From assembly GCA_963843535.1 (NCBI GenBank), contig CAWJKU010000004.1, positions 868,001 through 932,000 of the forward strand: a stretch of 64,000 nucleotides of DNA. Reading direction: 5' to 3'. The position numbers and the translations under genes were made by a program. Shown here piece by piece: positions 1 through 8,635 of this stretch. The number at the start of each line of letters is the position of its first letter. Within the stretch, counting starts at the first letter, position 1. A model generated the notes under the pieces. The model was not told the DNA's origin. It did not search any database and was given only the letters and a program-made list of their open reading frames with translations. The DNA comes from CAVUNY01 sp963843535. Its GTDB lineage: Bacteria > Chloroflexota > Anaerolineae > Anaerolineales > Anaerolineaceae.

Positions 1-2
1 GC

Positions 3-929
3 GTGGCAGTAGGTTCCTGGTGGTTTTCGTATAGCTTAACGCAGCCAATCAAGAACTTGACCGTGGTCGCCGGTCGGGTGAGTAATGGTGATCTCTCTTC
101 CAGAGCAGAGTTAACGGGGCCTGATGAACTTCGCCAGTTTGCCAGCACATTCAACCAGATGGCCAGCCAACTGCAGAACAATATGGATGGGCTGAAAGCG
201 TTTGTGGCCAATGCCAGCCATGAACTGCGTACTCCGATGACCGCGATCAAACTGCACGTAGATGCACTGGCAGAAGGCGCGATCGCGGAACCGGAAGTGG
301 CCCATCACTTTCTGGCTCAACTGCAGGATGAAATCGACCGGATGAGCCGCACGGTTAATGATTTGCTGGACCTTTCTCGCATCGAGGCTAACCTCGGTAT
401 GGTTCGCTTGGAAGAGTTAAACCTGGCGCAAATTTTGCTCGAAACCCGGGATTTCTGGCGAGCGCGGTCAGTGCAGGCTGGGGTCGACCTGCGCCTGAGC
501 ATCCCTTCGCCAATGACGCGCATTAACGGTAATGAGGATCAATTGAGCAGGGTTTTCCATAATTTGGTGGACAATGCGATAAAACATACACCTGCTGGCG
601 GTTGGGTTGAGATCTGTCTTTTCAATTTACCCCAGCGTGGCGTGATACGGGTGGAAGTACGCGATAATGGAGTCGGCATTCCGGCTGAAAATCTTCACAA
701 GATTTTTGACAGGTTTTACCGGGTTGAAGTTCCCTACGCCAAGAAAATCTCCGGCAGCGGCCTGGGATTGGCGATCGCGAAGACGATTATAGAAGCTCAT
801 CATGGGAAAATCGGTGTGAGCAGTATTGTGGGGGTAGGAAGCACTTTTTGGGTCGAGCTTTCAAGTCTGAACCTCAGTTCTACTGATATGAAGACAATCC
901 CGGTCGCCATTAATACCGATCACGAGTAA
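3..929 (+). CDS. Sensor histidine kinase, 5' end outside window
   Basis: This is the C-terminal part of a membrane sensor kinase that autophosphorylates on His and passes phosphate to a response regulator. The visible part starts in or just after the last membrane helix, then a HAMP linker (about residues 12-65), a HisKA H-box (NASHELRTPMTAIK, about 70-85) and an HATPase domain with N box (DNAIKH), G1 (DNGVGIP) and G2 (GSGLGLAIAK). The reading frame is open at the window edge, so the GTG at position 3 is internal and not a real start. The sensor domain and the partner regulator lie upstream and cannot be identified. The gene ends before a short terminator-like hairpin, which separates it from the ABC exporter. 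Confidence 0.9.
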   Translation: MAVGSWWFSYSLTQPIKNLTVVAGRVSNGDLSSRAELTGPDELRQFASTFNQMASQLQNNMDGLKAFVANASHELRTPMTAIKLHVDALAEGAIAEPEVAHHFLAQLQDEIDRMSRTVNDLLDLSRIEANLGMVRLEELNLAQILLETRDFWRARSVQAGVDLRLSIPSPMTRINGNEDQLSRVFHNLVDNAIKHTPAGGWVEICLFNLPQRGVIRVEVRDNGVGIPAENLHKIFDRFYRVEVPYAKKISGSGLGLAIAKTIIEAHHGKIGVSSIVGVGSTFWVELSSLNLSSTDMKTIPVAINTDHE

Positions 930-934
930 AATTC

Positions 935-959
935 AAGCGGGAACCCGCTTTTAGCTTTT
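935..959 (+). terminator. Rho-independent terminator after the histidine kinase
   Basis: A short GC-rich stem (AAGCGG / CCGCTT around a GAAC loop) is followed by TTTTAGCTTTT, just 6 nt after the kinase stop codon. Size, position and T-tract fit an intrinsic terminator. Confidence 0.65.
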
Positions 960-963
960 ACCA

Positions 964-993
964 CAATATTAAGAACCTATCCGAATAATATTG
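964..993. repeat. Inverted repeat upstream of the ABC exporter operon
   Basis: CAATATTA at 964-971 and TAATATTG at 986-993 form perfect 8-bp arms with a 14-nt gap, in the 90-nt space before the first permease gene. It could be a dimeric regulator site. No regulator is identified, and the AT-rich composition makes chance plausible. Confidence 0.3.
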
Positions 994-1018
994 CCAACAA
1001 TTTCTGGATAGATAATAA

Positions 1019-1828
1019 GTGCGAATAGTGTGGAATGTGAACCTTTTCTGGCATCTGGTCAAACTTGCATTTAAACAACAGATGGCATACCGTCTGGCTT
1101 TGTGGGCCGGGTTAGCCACAAACCTGTTTTTCGGCCTCTTGCGGGCGGTTCTGTTAATTGCTTTATACGGACAGCGCAGTGATGTGAATGGGCTGACCGT
1201 ACTCGGCGCGGTCACTTATGTTGGGGTGACACAGGCGATGATCGCTTACCTTTCGCTGTTTGGCTCGTTGGACCTGACAAACGCGATTTATTCAGGCGCG
1301 ATCGGATCTGATCTGCTGCGGCCGGTCAACTTTTTTATCTATTGGATGGCGCGCGATTTTGGAAGATCCCTGGTCAATTTAATCGGCCGCGGAATATTGT
1401 TCATGCTCTTGTTCAGTTTATTCTTCCCGTTAATCGTTCCGCGCAGCCTGGAAAATTGGCTGATCCTCACTCTTTCACTTTTAATGGCCTGGTTGTTGAG
1501 CTTTTCCTTCCGTTATGTGGTAAGCCTGGCAGCTTTTTGGACGCCGGATGCCCGCGGTATACTGCGCATGACCGGGGCAGTCTTTCAACTTCTCTCCGGT
1601 TTTATCATGCCGCTGCGCCTGCTTCCGGATTGGTTCGTTTCTTTGGCGAACCTGACCCCCTTTCCTTCGATGGTCAATACTTCTGTCGAAATCTACCTGG
1701 GTACTTTTCAAGGCGTCCAGGTGTGGAATGCCCTTTTCATGCAGCTCATCTGGATCGTAATCCTGGTGGTTGCAGCGGAGCTCGTTTTTCGCGCCGGTTT
1801 ACGCCATCTGGTGATCCAGGGAGGGTAA
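1019..1828 (+). CDS. ABC-2 type exporter permease, subunit 1
   Basis: A 269-residue integral membrane protein with about six hydrophobic segments, the usual size of an ABC-2 half-permease. It resembles the ABC2_membrane_6 (DUF990) type, which works as a heteromeric pair with a second permease and one cytoplasmic ATPase. Both follow directly (gap of 1 nt, then 1 nt). The substrate is unknown; families of this type export lipids, drugs or other hydrophobic compounds. The start is a GTG at 1019 without a clear Shine-Dalgarno sequence; a second in-frame GTG at 1028 is possible. The family call rests on the hydropathy pattern and the operon context. Confidence 0.8.
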   Translation: MRIVWNVNLFWHLVKLAFKQQMAYRLALWAGLATNLFFGLLRAVLLIALYGQRSDVNGLTVLGAVTYVGVTQAMIAYLSLFGSLDLTNAIYSGAIGSDLLRPVNFFIYWMARDFGRSLVNLIGRGILFMLLFSLFFPLIVPRSLENWLILTLSLLMAWLLSFSFRYVVSLAAFWTPDARGILRMTGAVFQLLSGFIMPLRLLPDWFVSLANLTPFPSMVNTSVEIYLGTFQGVQVWNALFMQLIWIVILVVAAELVFRAGLRHLVIQGG

Positions 1829-1829
1829 T

Positions 1830-2639
1830 TTGAGGCACCAGGCCTCTCTTTATTTCCGATTGATCTCCATCCAAATCCGGTCTCAGATGCAGTACCGGGT
1901 ATCATTCTGGTTGGAGATGTTATCCACCGGGCTGCTGAATGCGTCTTATTTTATCGCCCTGGTTTTAGTGTTGGAGCGGTTTGGCAATATTGTGGGGTGG
2001 ACGCTGGGAGAGGTGGCGTTTTTGGCCGGAATGGTCGAAATGTCATTTTCAGCCATGGATATGATTTTCAGCGGTTTTGATGCGGGGGCGTTTTCAAGAT
2101 TGGTACGGATGGGCGGGTTCGATCAAATGCTGCTGCGCCCGGTTAACATCACACTCCAGGTGTTTGCCTCAAGGTTTGAAGTGCGCCGCCTGGGCCGTTT
2201 CCTCGAAGGTGTGGTCATTTTCATCGTGGCTTTATCCCTCAACCCCGTTCATTGGACCCTGGTAAAACTGATCTATTTGCCGGTTGTTTTTGCCAGCCAG
2301 GTAGTCGCATTTGGGGCGTTGTTCATTGTAGGTTCAACGCTTACCTTCTGGACTGTAGAGCCGGTGGAAGCTGTGAATATCCTGACATACGGCGGAAATG
2401 AATTATTGACTTATCCGGCAACGATATACCCAACCTGGCTGCAGCGTTTTTTTACCTATGTCGTGCCGTTAATTTTCTTGAATTTCTTCCCGGCGCTCTT
2501 TTTTCTGGAGAAGAACGATCCCCTGGGTTTTCCAGGTTTCACGCCTTTTTTGGCGCCGGTTGCGGCCCTGGTGATGATCGCGGGAGCAGCCTGGTTCTGG
2601 CGGTTTGGGGTCAATCACTACCAATCGACCGGGAGTTAA
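1830..2639 (+). CDS. ABC-2 type exporter permease, subunit 2
   Basis: This is a second 269-residue permease with about six membrane segments, the same length as its upstream neighbour and the probable partner in a heterodimeric membrane channel. It starts with TTG one base after the previous stop. A GGGAGG sequence 5-6 nt upstream, overlapping the end of subunit 1, supports this start and implies translational coupling. The short internal motif LLRPVN is shared with subunit 1, consistent with the two permeases being distant paralogues. The exported substrate cannot be read from the sequence. Confidence 0.8.
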   Translation: MRHQASLYFRLISIQIRSQMQYRVSFWLEMLSTGLLNASYFIALVLVLERFGNIVGWTLGEVAFLAGMVEMSFSAMDMIFSGFDAGAFSRLVRMGGFDQMLLRPVNITLQVFASRFEVRRLGRFLEGVVIFIVALSLNPVHWTLVKLIYLPVVFASQVVAFGALFIVGSTLTFWTVEPVEAVNILTYGGNELLTYPATIYPTWLQRFFTYVVPLIFLNFFPALFFLEKNDPLGFPGFTPFLAPVAALVMIAGAAWFWRFGVNHYQSTGS

Positions 2640-2640
2640 G

Positions 2641-3630
2641 ATGAGCGAGATGATCAGGGTCAATAATTTATACAAGACTTTCCGGGTAACCCGCGGCGGT
2701 AAAGGATTGGCGGGGGCGATCAAAAGCCTGGTCCTACCGGAATATAGACACATTAAGGCGGTGGATGGAATCAGTTTTTCACTGCGAGAGGGTGAGTTAG
2801 TGGGTTATCTCGGCCCCAATGGCGCGGGAAAATCAACCACTTTAAAAATATTGACTGGCCTGTTGGTGCCCACCAGCGGAGAAGTACAGGTGAATAATAA
2901 AATCCCCTGGCAAGACCGCACGTCCTACGTTTCTCAGATTGGAGCCGTCTTCGGCCAGCGAACAACCCTGTGGTGGGATCTGCCTCTTCAGGATTCGTTT
3001 GAGCTGCTGCAGCCTATGTACAAGATACCCGATGCGCGCTTTCGCAATAACCTGCGAGATTTCACCGAATTATTGGAAATGGCCTCGTTTTTGCATACAC
3101 CTGTCCGCTCCCTTTCCCTCGGTCAGCGCATGCGCGGAGACCTGGCTGCGGCGCTGCTGCACGAGCCTCCCTTGCTTTTCCTGGACGAACCGACCATTGG
3201 GCTGGACGTGGTGGCAAAGGAACGCATCCGCCAGTTTATCAAGCACATCCATACCCGGCGGCGGACGACGATCATCCTCACCACGCATGATATTTCAGAT
3301 GTTGAAAAGCTGTGTGAGCGGGTGATTATCATCGATCAGGGTAAGCTGCTGTATGATGGGGCATTAGAGTCGCTCATCGACCGTTTTCAAGGGAGGCTCT
3401 CTCTGGTTGTGACTTTTGCCGAATTTGTGCCGGATGCCGGCCTGCCCGGATTGCCAATCCCGCAGCAGGATGGGATGGTGGCTATCTACAGCTTTGATGG
3501 CAAACAGATCACCGCAGCGCAGTTGATCGAGCAGATCTTTCAACGATTTAAAGTGGCTGATGTCGAAATCCGCCGGCCTGAAATTGAGGAAACGATCCGT
3601 CGGATTTATGAGCAAAAATTATTGTCATAA
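2641..3630 (+). CDS. ABC exporter ATP-binding protein
   Basis: A 329-residue ATPase that powers the two permeases encoded just upstream. It has Walker A (GPNGAGKSTTLK, about residues 60-72), a signature motif in the variant form LSLGQRMRGDLA, Walker B (LLFLDEPTIGLD) and the switch His (TTHDISDVEKLC). The last 90 residues form a C-terminal extension common in ABC-2 exporter ATPases. The ATG at 2641 was chosen because GGGAG lies 5 nt upstream across the stop codon of the permease. A TTG 12 codons earlier is open but has no ribosome site. The three genes form one operon. Transported substrate unknown. Confidence 0.93.
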   Translation: MSEMIRVNNLYKTFRVTRGGKGLAGAIKSLVLPEYRHIKAVDGISFSLREGELVGYLGPNGAGKSTTLKILTGLLVPTSGEVQVNNKIPWQDRTSYVSQIGAVFGQRTTLWWDLPLQDSFELLQPMYKIPDARFRNNLRDFTELLEMASFLHTPVRSLSLGQRMRGDLAAALLHEPPLLFLDEPTIGLDVVAKERIRQFIKHIHTRRRTTIILTTHDISDVEKLCERVIIIDQGKLLYDGALESLIDRFQGRLSLVVTFAEFVPDAGLPGLPIPQQDGMVAIYSFDGKQITAAQLIEQIFQRFKVADVEIRRPEIEETIRRIYEQKLLS

Positions 3631-3633
3631 ATC

Positions 3634-3662
3634 TTGACCGATTCTTGCGGACCCTGTACACT
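3634..3662 (+). promoter_or_regulatory. Sigma-70-type promoter of dinB
   Basis: TTGACC at 3634-3639 and TACACT at 3657-3662 are separated by 17 nt, close to the housekeeping consensus. The -10 ends 20 nt before the dinB ATG, with a GAGG ribosome site in between. No convincing LexA-type operator overlaps it. Confidence 0.7.
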
Positions 3663-3682
3663 GAACAAATAACGAGGTCGCG

Positions 3683-4891
3683 ATGGGTGATAGAAAGATC
3701 CTGCATCTGGACCTGGACGCTTTTTTTTGCGCAGTTGAGGAATTAATCCAACCGGAGCTGAAGGGAGAGGCCTTCGCGGTCGGTGGCAAACCAGATGAGC
3801 GCGGCGTCGTTTCTTCTTGTTCGTACCCGGCTCGCCAGTTTGGGATCCATTCGGCTATGCCAATGAGCCAGGCGTTGAGGCTTTACCCAAAATTGGTGGT
3901 CATCCCCACGCGTCATCATGAATATGAAATAGCTTCCGAAAAGGTTATGGCAATTCTGCGCGATTTGACCCCATTAGTGGAGCAAGTCTCGATTGATGAA
4001 GCATTCCTGGATGTGAGCGATCTGCCAGATTCTGGGGAAGTGATCGCTCACAGGCTGCAGGCGCGAATTGCGTTAGAGACCAATTTACCTTGCTCCATTG
4101 GCGTGGCTCCCAGCAAGCTGGTGGCCAAAATCGCCACGGACGTGGGCAAATCGCGGCACTCCGGGACGGGTTCTCCGCGGGCTGTGGTGGTTGTGCTTCC
4201 GGGCGAGGAAGAGAGATTTCTGGCAGAACTGCCGGTCAGCATGCTGTGGGGGGTTGGGAAGAAAACTGAGCTGCGTTTGAAGGGCCTGGGGATCAAGACG
4301 ATCGGTGACCTGGCCAAAATGCCTGAAACGGTTTTGCGCCAGATTTTCGGAAAGAATGGAGCTGAACTTGCCAGAAATGCGCGTGGGATTGATTTACGTC
4401 CCGTCGTGACCGAGCACGAGGTAAAATCCATCAGCCAGGAGATCACCTTTGAACGGGATGTGGCGGACCTCAGGCGGTTGAGGGATACGATTCACCTGTT
4501 GTCTGTCCAGGTGGGATACCGCTTGAGAAAAAGCGAGCTTTGCGCTGGAACCGTTCGCCTCAAGCTGCGTTGGGCAGATTTTACAACCTTGACCCGTCAG
4601 GTTTCGCTGGATCAACCGGTTGACCAGGATGGGGTGATATCCAATGCGGTCCAGACTTTATTTGACGGTGTCTGGCAGGCAGGCAAGAAAGTGCGGCTGT
4701 TGGGCGTGGGGGCAAGCAACCTGCAAGTGAAGCCGGAGCAGCCCGGGCTTTGGGATACCGCCCTGGATAAAGAGCGGCGTTTGTTAGGAGCGCTGGATGA
4801 GCTGCGGGAAAAATTTGGGGCTGATGTGATTCTCCCCGGCCGGACGATCAAATCGACGGGGGGAAAACGCGATAAACAGGCGATAGATTGA
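3683..4891 (+). CDS. dinB: DNA polymerase IV (Y family)
   Basis: An error-prone translesion polymerase that copies damaged templates and lacks proofreading. At 402 residues it is a full-length Y-family enzyme. The N-terminal palm has the metal site LDLDAFFCAVEE (about residues 8-19, including the steric-gate aromatic) and the second metal motif SIDEAFLDVS (about 104-113). Helix-hairpin-helix repeats follow near residue 180-230, then the little-finger domain. The ATG at 3683 has GAGG 6-9 nt upstream and its own promoter. It does not end in a recognisable beta-clamp motif that I can name with confidence. No SOS genes sit beside it, so regulation by LexA is not shown by context. Confidence 0.95.
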   Translation: MGDRKILHLDLDAFFCAVEELIQPELKGEAFAVGGKPDERGVVSSCSYPARQFGIHSAMPMSQALRLYPKLVVIPTRHHEYEIASEKVMAILRDLTPLVEQVSIDEAFLDVSDLPDSGEVIAHRLQARIALETNLPCSIGVAPSKLVAKIATDVGKSRHSGTGSPRAVVVVLPGEEERFLAELPVSMLWGVGKKTELRLKGLGIKTIGDLAKMPETVLRQIFGKNGAELARNARGIDLRPVVTEHEVKSISQEITFERDVADLRRLRDTIHLLSVQVGYRLRKSELCAGTVRLKLRWADFTTLTRQVSLDQPVDQDGVISNAVQTLFDGVWQAGKKVRLLGVGASNLQVKPEQPGLWDTALDKERRLLGALDELREKFGADVILPGRTIKSTGGKRDKQAID

Positions 4892-4955
4892 GGTGTTTCT
4901 TCCGGTTTCAATGTAGAATGAATCTTATTGTGCCGCATTGATCGGAGGTTATCGG

Positions 4956-5591
4956 ATGGAGCAAAAATTTGACTTGCGCAGCAAATTAATCGATGGATTG
5001 CTGGCCGCAGGGGTCTTAGTTCTCCTGGATATGGTGATGGTGTTGTTCGTTAAGCCGATCATGATCCTTTTTGGCCGCCCGGGCATGCTGGTATATACGG
5101 TGGTGCTGGTGGCTGTCACAGTAATTTGCCTTGACCGGTCTTTATCCAATCGAGATCCAGAAATGACGCGCATCTGGTGGGGTATTTTAGCCGGGGTGGT
5201 GGCATGGGTTGTTATTGAATTTAGCAATTGGCTCGGCAGTCAGGCGATCATCAATGAGACCGGGATCATCAACCTGATGTTGGCTATGCTGATTGCGAGC
5301 GTACTCTGGCGAAAGGTCGCGTCTATCGGTCTGCGTTATTTCATTTTATTATTGTTTATGGGTTGGTTAGGACATGCTGGTCTGGCCTCGGTCATATTTT
5401 TGGCCAGTTTTATCCCTCAATTCCAGACCGTGCTGACCGGATTAGGTATTGTGAGCGGCGTGGTTATGGCAGTCTCGGTACTTTATATCTTCATGCGCAG
5501 CCGCACTCGAATGGATCGGGTGAATGCCGCCCTGGTCATCTGGTTTGCCGCAATGGTCATGATTTATGTTTTTCGCGGGGGGTTGATGTAA
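4956..5591 (+). CDS. Polytopic membrane protein of unknown function
   Basis: A 211-residue protein with about six hydrophobic segments and no soluble domain. I do not recognise the family. The first segment follows a charged N-terminus (MEQKFDLRSK), and a KPIMILFGRPG loop separates segments 1 and 2. Start chosen at 4956: a strong GGAGG at 4944-4948 lies 7 nt before this ATG, whereas the TTG at 4938 lies upstream of that ribosome site. It is convergent with the glycosyltransferase that ends at 5639. It stands alone, with dinB ending 64 nt upstream. Confidence 0.7.
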   Translation: MEQKFDLRSKLIDGLLAAGVLVLLDMVMVLFVKPIMILFGRPGMLVYTVVLVAVTVICLDRSLSNRDPEMTRIWWGILAGVVAWVVIEFSNWLGSQAIINETGIINLMLAMLIASVLWRKVASIGLRYFILLLFMGWLGHAGLASVIFLASFIPQFQTVLTGLGIVSGVVMAVSVLYIFMRSRTRMDRVNAALVIWFAAMVMIYVFRGGLM

Positions 5592-5638
5592 ACGGTGGCA
5601 AAGATTGGGTCGCACCCTCGACCCGGTAGAGTGGCCGG

Positions 5639-6895
5639 CTAAATTTTTCGCTTTTTACTCAATTCGACTTCGTAAATCTCAATCATTCGCCGGGCTATTT
5701 TTTCCCAGGCGTAATTTTGAGCGTATGCTGCGGCCTGCTGGCCTAATCTGGCGCGTAATTCCGGCTGACGCAGTAATTTCTCCAACCGGTCGGCGAGGAG
5801 GACCGGGTTACCGTCTGGGACGACGTAACCGGTTACCCCATCTTGCACCAGGAATGCCAGTCCGCCGACCTGCGACGCCACCACCGGCGTTCCGCAAGCC
5901 ATCGCTTCCAAGGCTACCATGCCAAATGATTCGTAATGGGACGGCATCACCAATACTTCAGCGGCCGAATAATAGTACGGCAAGGTATCCTGCCCGCGTT
6001 TGCCCAGAAAAATTACCAGGTCATCCAGGTGAAGCTCATGGCACAGTGACTTTAAGCGAGCCATCTCGATATTTGTCACGGCGGCGTCATCATTGGGATC
6101 TCCCCCGATGACTGCCAGGTCGTGGGGCAGTTCAGCCAGGATTCCCCGATCGCGCAGGATCGCGATGGAGCGGATCAGGGTGTCAACGCCCTTCAGCGGT
6201 TCGATCCGCCCCACGAATAATAAAATGCGGTCATTGGCCGGCATGCCCACGGCGGACTTTGCTTCATCAGGTGGTATAGGATAAAAGTGACCGGTATCTA
6301 CACCGGGAGGGATGATGGTAATTTTAGAAGTAGGCGCCTGATATAAAAATTCCAGTTGGGACTGCTCGGCCGGTGTCGCCGCGATGATGCGGTCAGCCGA
6401 CTGAATCACATCGATTTCACCATTAATGCGGTAATCGCCTTCCATTTCATCCGGGTTGCGGGCAATGCGGTTTTTCATCAAACCCAGGGTATGGAACATC
6501 TCTACGATGGGTACATCCCATGAGGTCGCCAGCATCCTGGCGGCAACTCCTGACATCCAATAATGCGAATGGATCAAATCGTAATGGATTTCTTTTTCAG
6601 CGGCAAAAGCTTGGATCCCCTGCGCGAATTGGGGGATAAATTCAGCCAGCTGCTTTTTCGGTAAAGGTACTTCCGGCCCGGCGGGCACATGCACGACCCG
6701 GTTTCCGTATCCCAGGTCGTGAAGGATGTGGGGGACATGTTCGTCCTGCGACCGCGTGAAAACATCAACATGCACACCCAGCAAACCCAAATGACGGGTC
6801 AATTCACGCACATAGACATTCATCCCGCCGGTATCTTTTCCACCCAGAATTGCCAGGGGGCAGGTATGAAACGACAACATGGCAATTGAAAGCAT
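5639..6895 (-). CDS. GT4-family glycosyltransferase (MshA / sucrose-phosphate-synthase-like)
   Basis: A cytoplasmic retaining glycosyltransferase, about 418 residues, with two Rossmann domains (GT-B fold). The N-terminal domain has the GGMNVYVREL acceptor-side motif. The C-terminal domain has the nucleotide-sugar region FVGRIEPLKG and the E-x7-E signature in HYESFGMVALEAMACGTPVV. This arrangement is typical of GT4 enzymes related to MshA and sucrose-phosphate synthase. Donor and acceptor sugars cannot be read from the sequence. The ATG at 6895 is preferred because AAAGG lies 9 nt upstream; an in-frame TTG three codons earlier directly follows that AAAGG. The gene is isolated between a convergent membrane protein and tRNA-Thr on the other strand, so context gives no pathway. 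Confidence 0.88.
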   Translation of the reverse strand: MLSIAMLSFHTCPLAILGGKDTGGMNVYVRELTRHLGLLGVHVDVFTRSQDEHVPHILHDLGYGNRVVHVPAGPEVPLPKKQLAEFIPQFAQGIQAFAAEKEIHYDLIHSHYWMSGVAARMLATSWDVPIVEMFHTLGLMKNRIARNPDEMEGDYRINGEIDVIQSADRIIAATPAEQSQLEFLYQAPTSKITIIPPGVDTGHFYPIPPDEAKSAVGMPANDRILLFVGRIEPLKGVDTLIRSIAILRDRGILAELPHDLAVIGGDPNDDAAVTNIEMARLKSLCHELHLDDLVIFLGKRGQDTLPYYYSAAEVLVMPSHYESFGMVALEAMACGTPVVASQVGGLAFLVQDGVTGYVVPDGNPVLLADRLEKLLRQPELRARLGQQAAAYAQNYAWEKIARRMIEIYEVELSKKRKI

Positions 6896-6952
6896 CCGAT
6901 CCAACCTTTTCTCTTGCTGATTTAATCCAGGTTCTGATATAATTTCGCACGC

Positions 6953-7025
6953 GCCACCATAGCTCAGATGGTAGAGCGGGCGTTTCGTAAACGTCAGGTC
7001 AAGGGTTCGATCCCCTTTGGTGGCT
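6953..7025 (+). tRNA. tRNA-Thr (anticodon CGU)
   Basis: A 73-nt cloverleaf: acceptor GCCACCA/TGGTGGC, D arm GCTC/GAGC, anticodon arm GGCGT/ACGTC with loop TTCGTAA, T arm AAGGG/CCCTT with loop TTCGATC. Anticodon CGT reads ACG (Thr). CCA is not encoded. An extended -10 (TGaTATAAT, 6935-6943) lies 9 nt upstream. Confidence 0.96.
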
Positions 7026-7145
7026 TTGGTTCTACGATCGTTTTTGTTCAGGCCTTGAGGTGAATAACAAACTTCAAGGCCAATTTATTTTAACGTCGGT
7101 TTGAACAGGTGTAATTATATAATTAACGTGCAAAACCAAGAGGTT

Positions 7146-7184
7146 TGGATATTTTGACGCCCTGGAAGGGCGTCAAAATATCCA
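7146..7184. repeat. Long intergenic hairpin (family member 1)
   Basis: Perfect 17-bp arms (TGGATATTTTGACGCCC and its complement) surround TGGAA. It lies between tRNA-Thr and udk, in a 371-nt space with no gene. No T-tract follows the 3' arm, so it is not a standard terminator. Similar hairpins occur elsewhere in the window. Confidence 0.8.
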
Positions 7185-7197
7185 GGTTCCTCTTCCT

Positions 7198-7228
7198 CCC
7201 CTCCCATTTGGGAGGGGCTGGGGGTGGG
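7198..7228. repeat. Palindrome joined to a G-run cluster (possible G-quadruplex)
   Basis: CCCCTCCCA and TGGGAGGGG form a 9-bp inverted repeat. The plus strand then has G-runs of 3, 4, 5 and 3 bases with loops of A, CT and T (7210-7228). This matches the usual four-run G-quadruplex pattern. A related G-run cluster lies near 41.4 kb. Confidence 0.5.
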
Positions 7229-7381
7229 CGCCCTTATCCCGTATTGACGATAATTATCGACCATCACGCCGACCGATTGGGGAAAATATGACTTTACGGT
7301 TGGTCAGGATTAATTGTAATTCAATCCGGGTGGATTGGATGGACTCCATGAAATCCAATATGATAATTTTAAATAATGGTT

Positions 7382-7390
7382 TGATATAAT
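7382..7390 (+). promoter_or_regulatory. Extended -10 promoter of udk, placed for a leaderless mRNA
   Basis: TGaTATAAT ends 6 nt before the udk ATG. A transcript starting the normal 6-8 nt below the -10 would begin at the ATG. No -35 consensus or ribosome site is seen, which fits an extended -10 and a leaderless message. Confidence 0.6.
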
Positions 7391-7396
7391 CAACAC

Positions 7397-8035
7397 ATGC
7401 CTGATTTACCCGTTCCGATAGTTGTGGGTATCGCCGGAGGATCCGGTTCGGGAAAGACAACAGTAGCAAGCGTTATTTTGCAGCGAGTCGGTGCGGACCG
7501 GATCGCTTATCTGGCGCATGATGCCTATTACCGCGATTTAACTCATTTGCCTTATCAGCAAAGGGTCGAAGTGAATTTCGACCATCCCGAATTGCTGGAA
7601 ACGGAACTGATGATCCAGCATATCCTGCAGTTAAAATCCTGGCAGGCCATTGATCTACCGGTATACGACTTTACCACGCACTCGCGAACGGATAGGACCA
7701 TCCATATCGAGCCGCAGCGGGTGATCCTGGTAGAAGGCATCTTAATCTTCGCCGAACGGGCACTAAGAGATTTATTCGATGTAAAAATATTTGTCGATAC
7801 CGATCCGGATATCCGCTTGATTCGCCGGTTGAAGCGAGATATCACCGAGCGCGGACGCACCACAGAAACGGTGATAAAACAATACCTGGGTACGGTCCGT
7901 CCGATGCACCTGGAATTTGTCGAGCCTTCCAAGCGATATGCGGATGTAATTATTCCCGAAGGCGGTTTTAATGAAGTCGCGATGGGAATGGTCACCACGC
8001 GCATTGAAGCATTATTACAGGTAGAGGGTCAATAA
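7397..8035 (+). CDS. udk: Uridine kinase
   Basis: Phosphorylates uridine and cytidine to UMP and CMP in pyrimidine salvage. The 212-residue length is usual. It has the P-loop GIAGGSGSGKTT (about residues 11-22), the substrate region AHDAYYRDL with catalytic Asp, the YDFTTHSR segment and the VEGILIFAERALRDL lid-side motif. The RRLKRDITERGRT segment is also characteristic of the family. The ATG lies only 6 nt after a TATAAT, so the message may be leaderless. The stop codon is followed directly by the GTG of a VTT membrane protein, so both are probably co-transcribed. I see no shared biochemical role for the pair. Confidence 0.95.
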   Translation: MPDLPVPIVVGIAGGSGSGKTTVASVILQRVGADRIAYLAHDAYYRDLTHLPYQQRVEVNFDHPELLETELMIQHILQLKSWQAIDLPVYDFTTHSRTDRTIHIEPQRVILVEGILIFAERALRDLFDVKIFVDTDPDIRLIRRLKRDITERGRTTETVIKQYLGTVRPMHLEFVEPSKRYADVIIPEGGFNEVAMGMVTTRIEALLQVEGQ

Positions 8036-8581
8036 GTGGAAAACGATATTCCGCGGAATGATTCTGTCTGGCGTGTAGTGCTCGTGGTGCTGGCGGTGAT
8101 CGCGCTGTCGATATTAATTTATGTCGAACGGGATTGGATTCGCAACCTGGGCGTATTAGGCTATCCGGGAATTTTCCTGGTGGGATTACTTGCCAGTGCA
8201 GCCATGTTCGCCCCCATGCCCGGGCTGCTGGTTTTGGGAGCAGCCTCCTCTGCGCTTAATCCGTTTTGGGCAGCATTACTTTTCGCGATTGGCGCATCCC
8301 TTGGGGAATTGTCGGGTTACTTTGCCGGAATCGCCGGGCGGGGAGTCGTGAAGCGCTCAAAATGGTACGACCGCATGGAAAGATACATGAAGAAGTACGG
8401 CGGGGTCACGATCCTCGTCCTGGGATTCATCCCCAATATACTGATCGATGTGGCAGGCATGGTGGCTGGGGCATTGAAAATGCCCTGGTATTCTTTCTTA
8501 TTTTGGTGTTTCCTGGGGAAATTGCCCAAATGTATGTTAATTGCCTATGGGGGGCTGGCGCTGTTTAATTCTTTCAAGTAA
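8036..8581 (+). CDS. VTT (DedA/YqaA-like) membrane protein
   Basis: A 181-residue inner-membrane protein with one N-terminal helix (about residues 12-30) and a VTT/SNARE-associated core. Typical features are the hydrophobic PMPGLLVLG re-entrant region, GASLGELSGYFAG, and the polar helix RMERYMKKYGG before a GFIPN segment. Relatives in this superfamily take part in lipid flipping and envelope homeostasis, but the substrate here is unknown. The GTG start immediately follows the udk stop codon, indicating translational coupling. The protein is a little shorter than classical DedA and fits the YqaA branch better. Confidence 0.85.
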   Translation: MENDIPRNDSVWRVVLVVLAVIALSILIYVERDWIRNLGVLGYPGIFLVGLLASAAMFAPMPGLLVLGAASSALNPFWAALLFAIGASLGELSGYFAGIAGRGVVKRSKWYDRMERYMKKYGGVTILVLGFIPNILIDVAGMVAGALKMPWYSFLFWCFLGKLPKCMLIAYGGLALFNSFK

Positions 8582-8635
8582 TGATCTGGTCATTCCCTGG
8601 CAATCAATAAGACCAGACCATAAAAAGGAGGAGCT

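Noticed and set aside
3655..3682. LexA operator in front of dinB
   Set aside because: GAACAAATAACG resembles half of a GAACNNNNGTTC box but lacks the second half.
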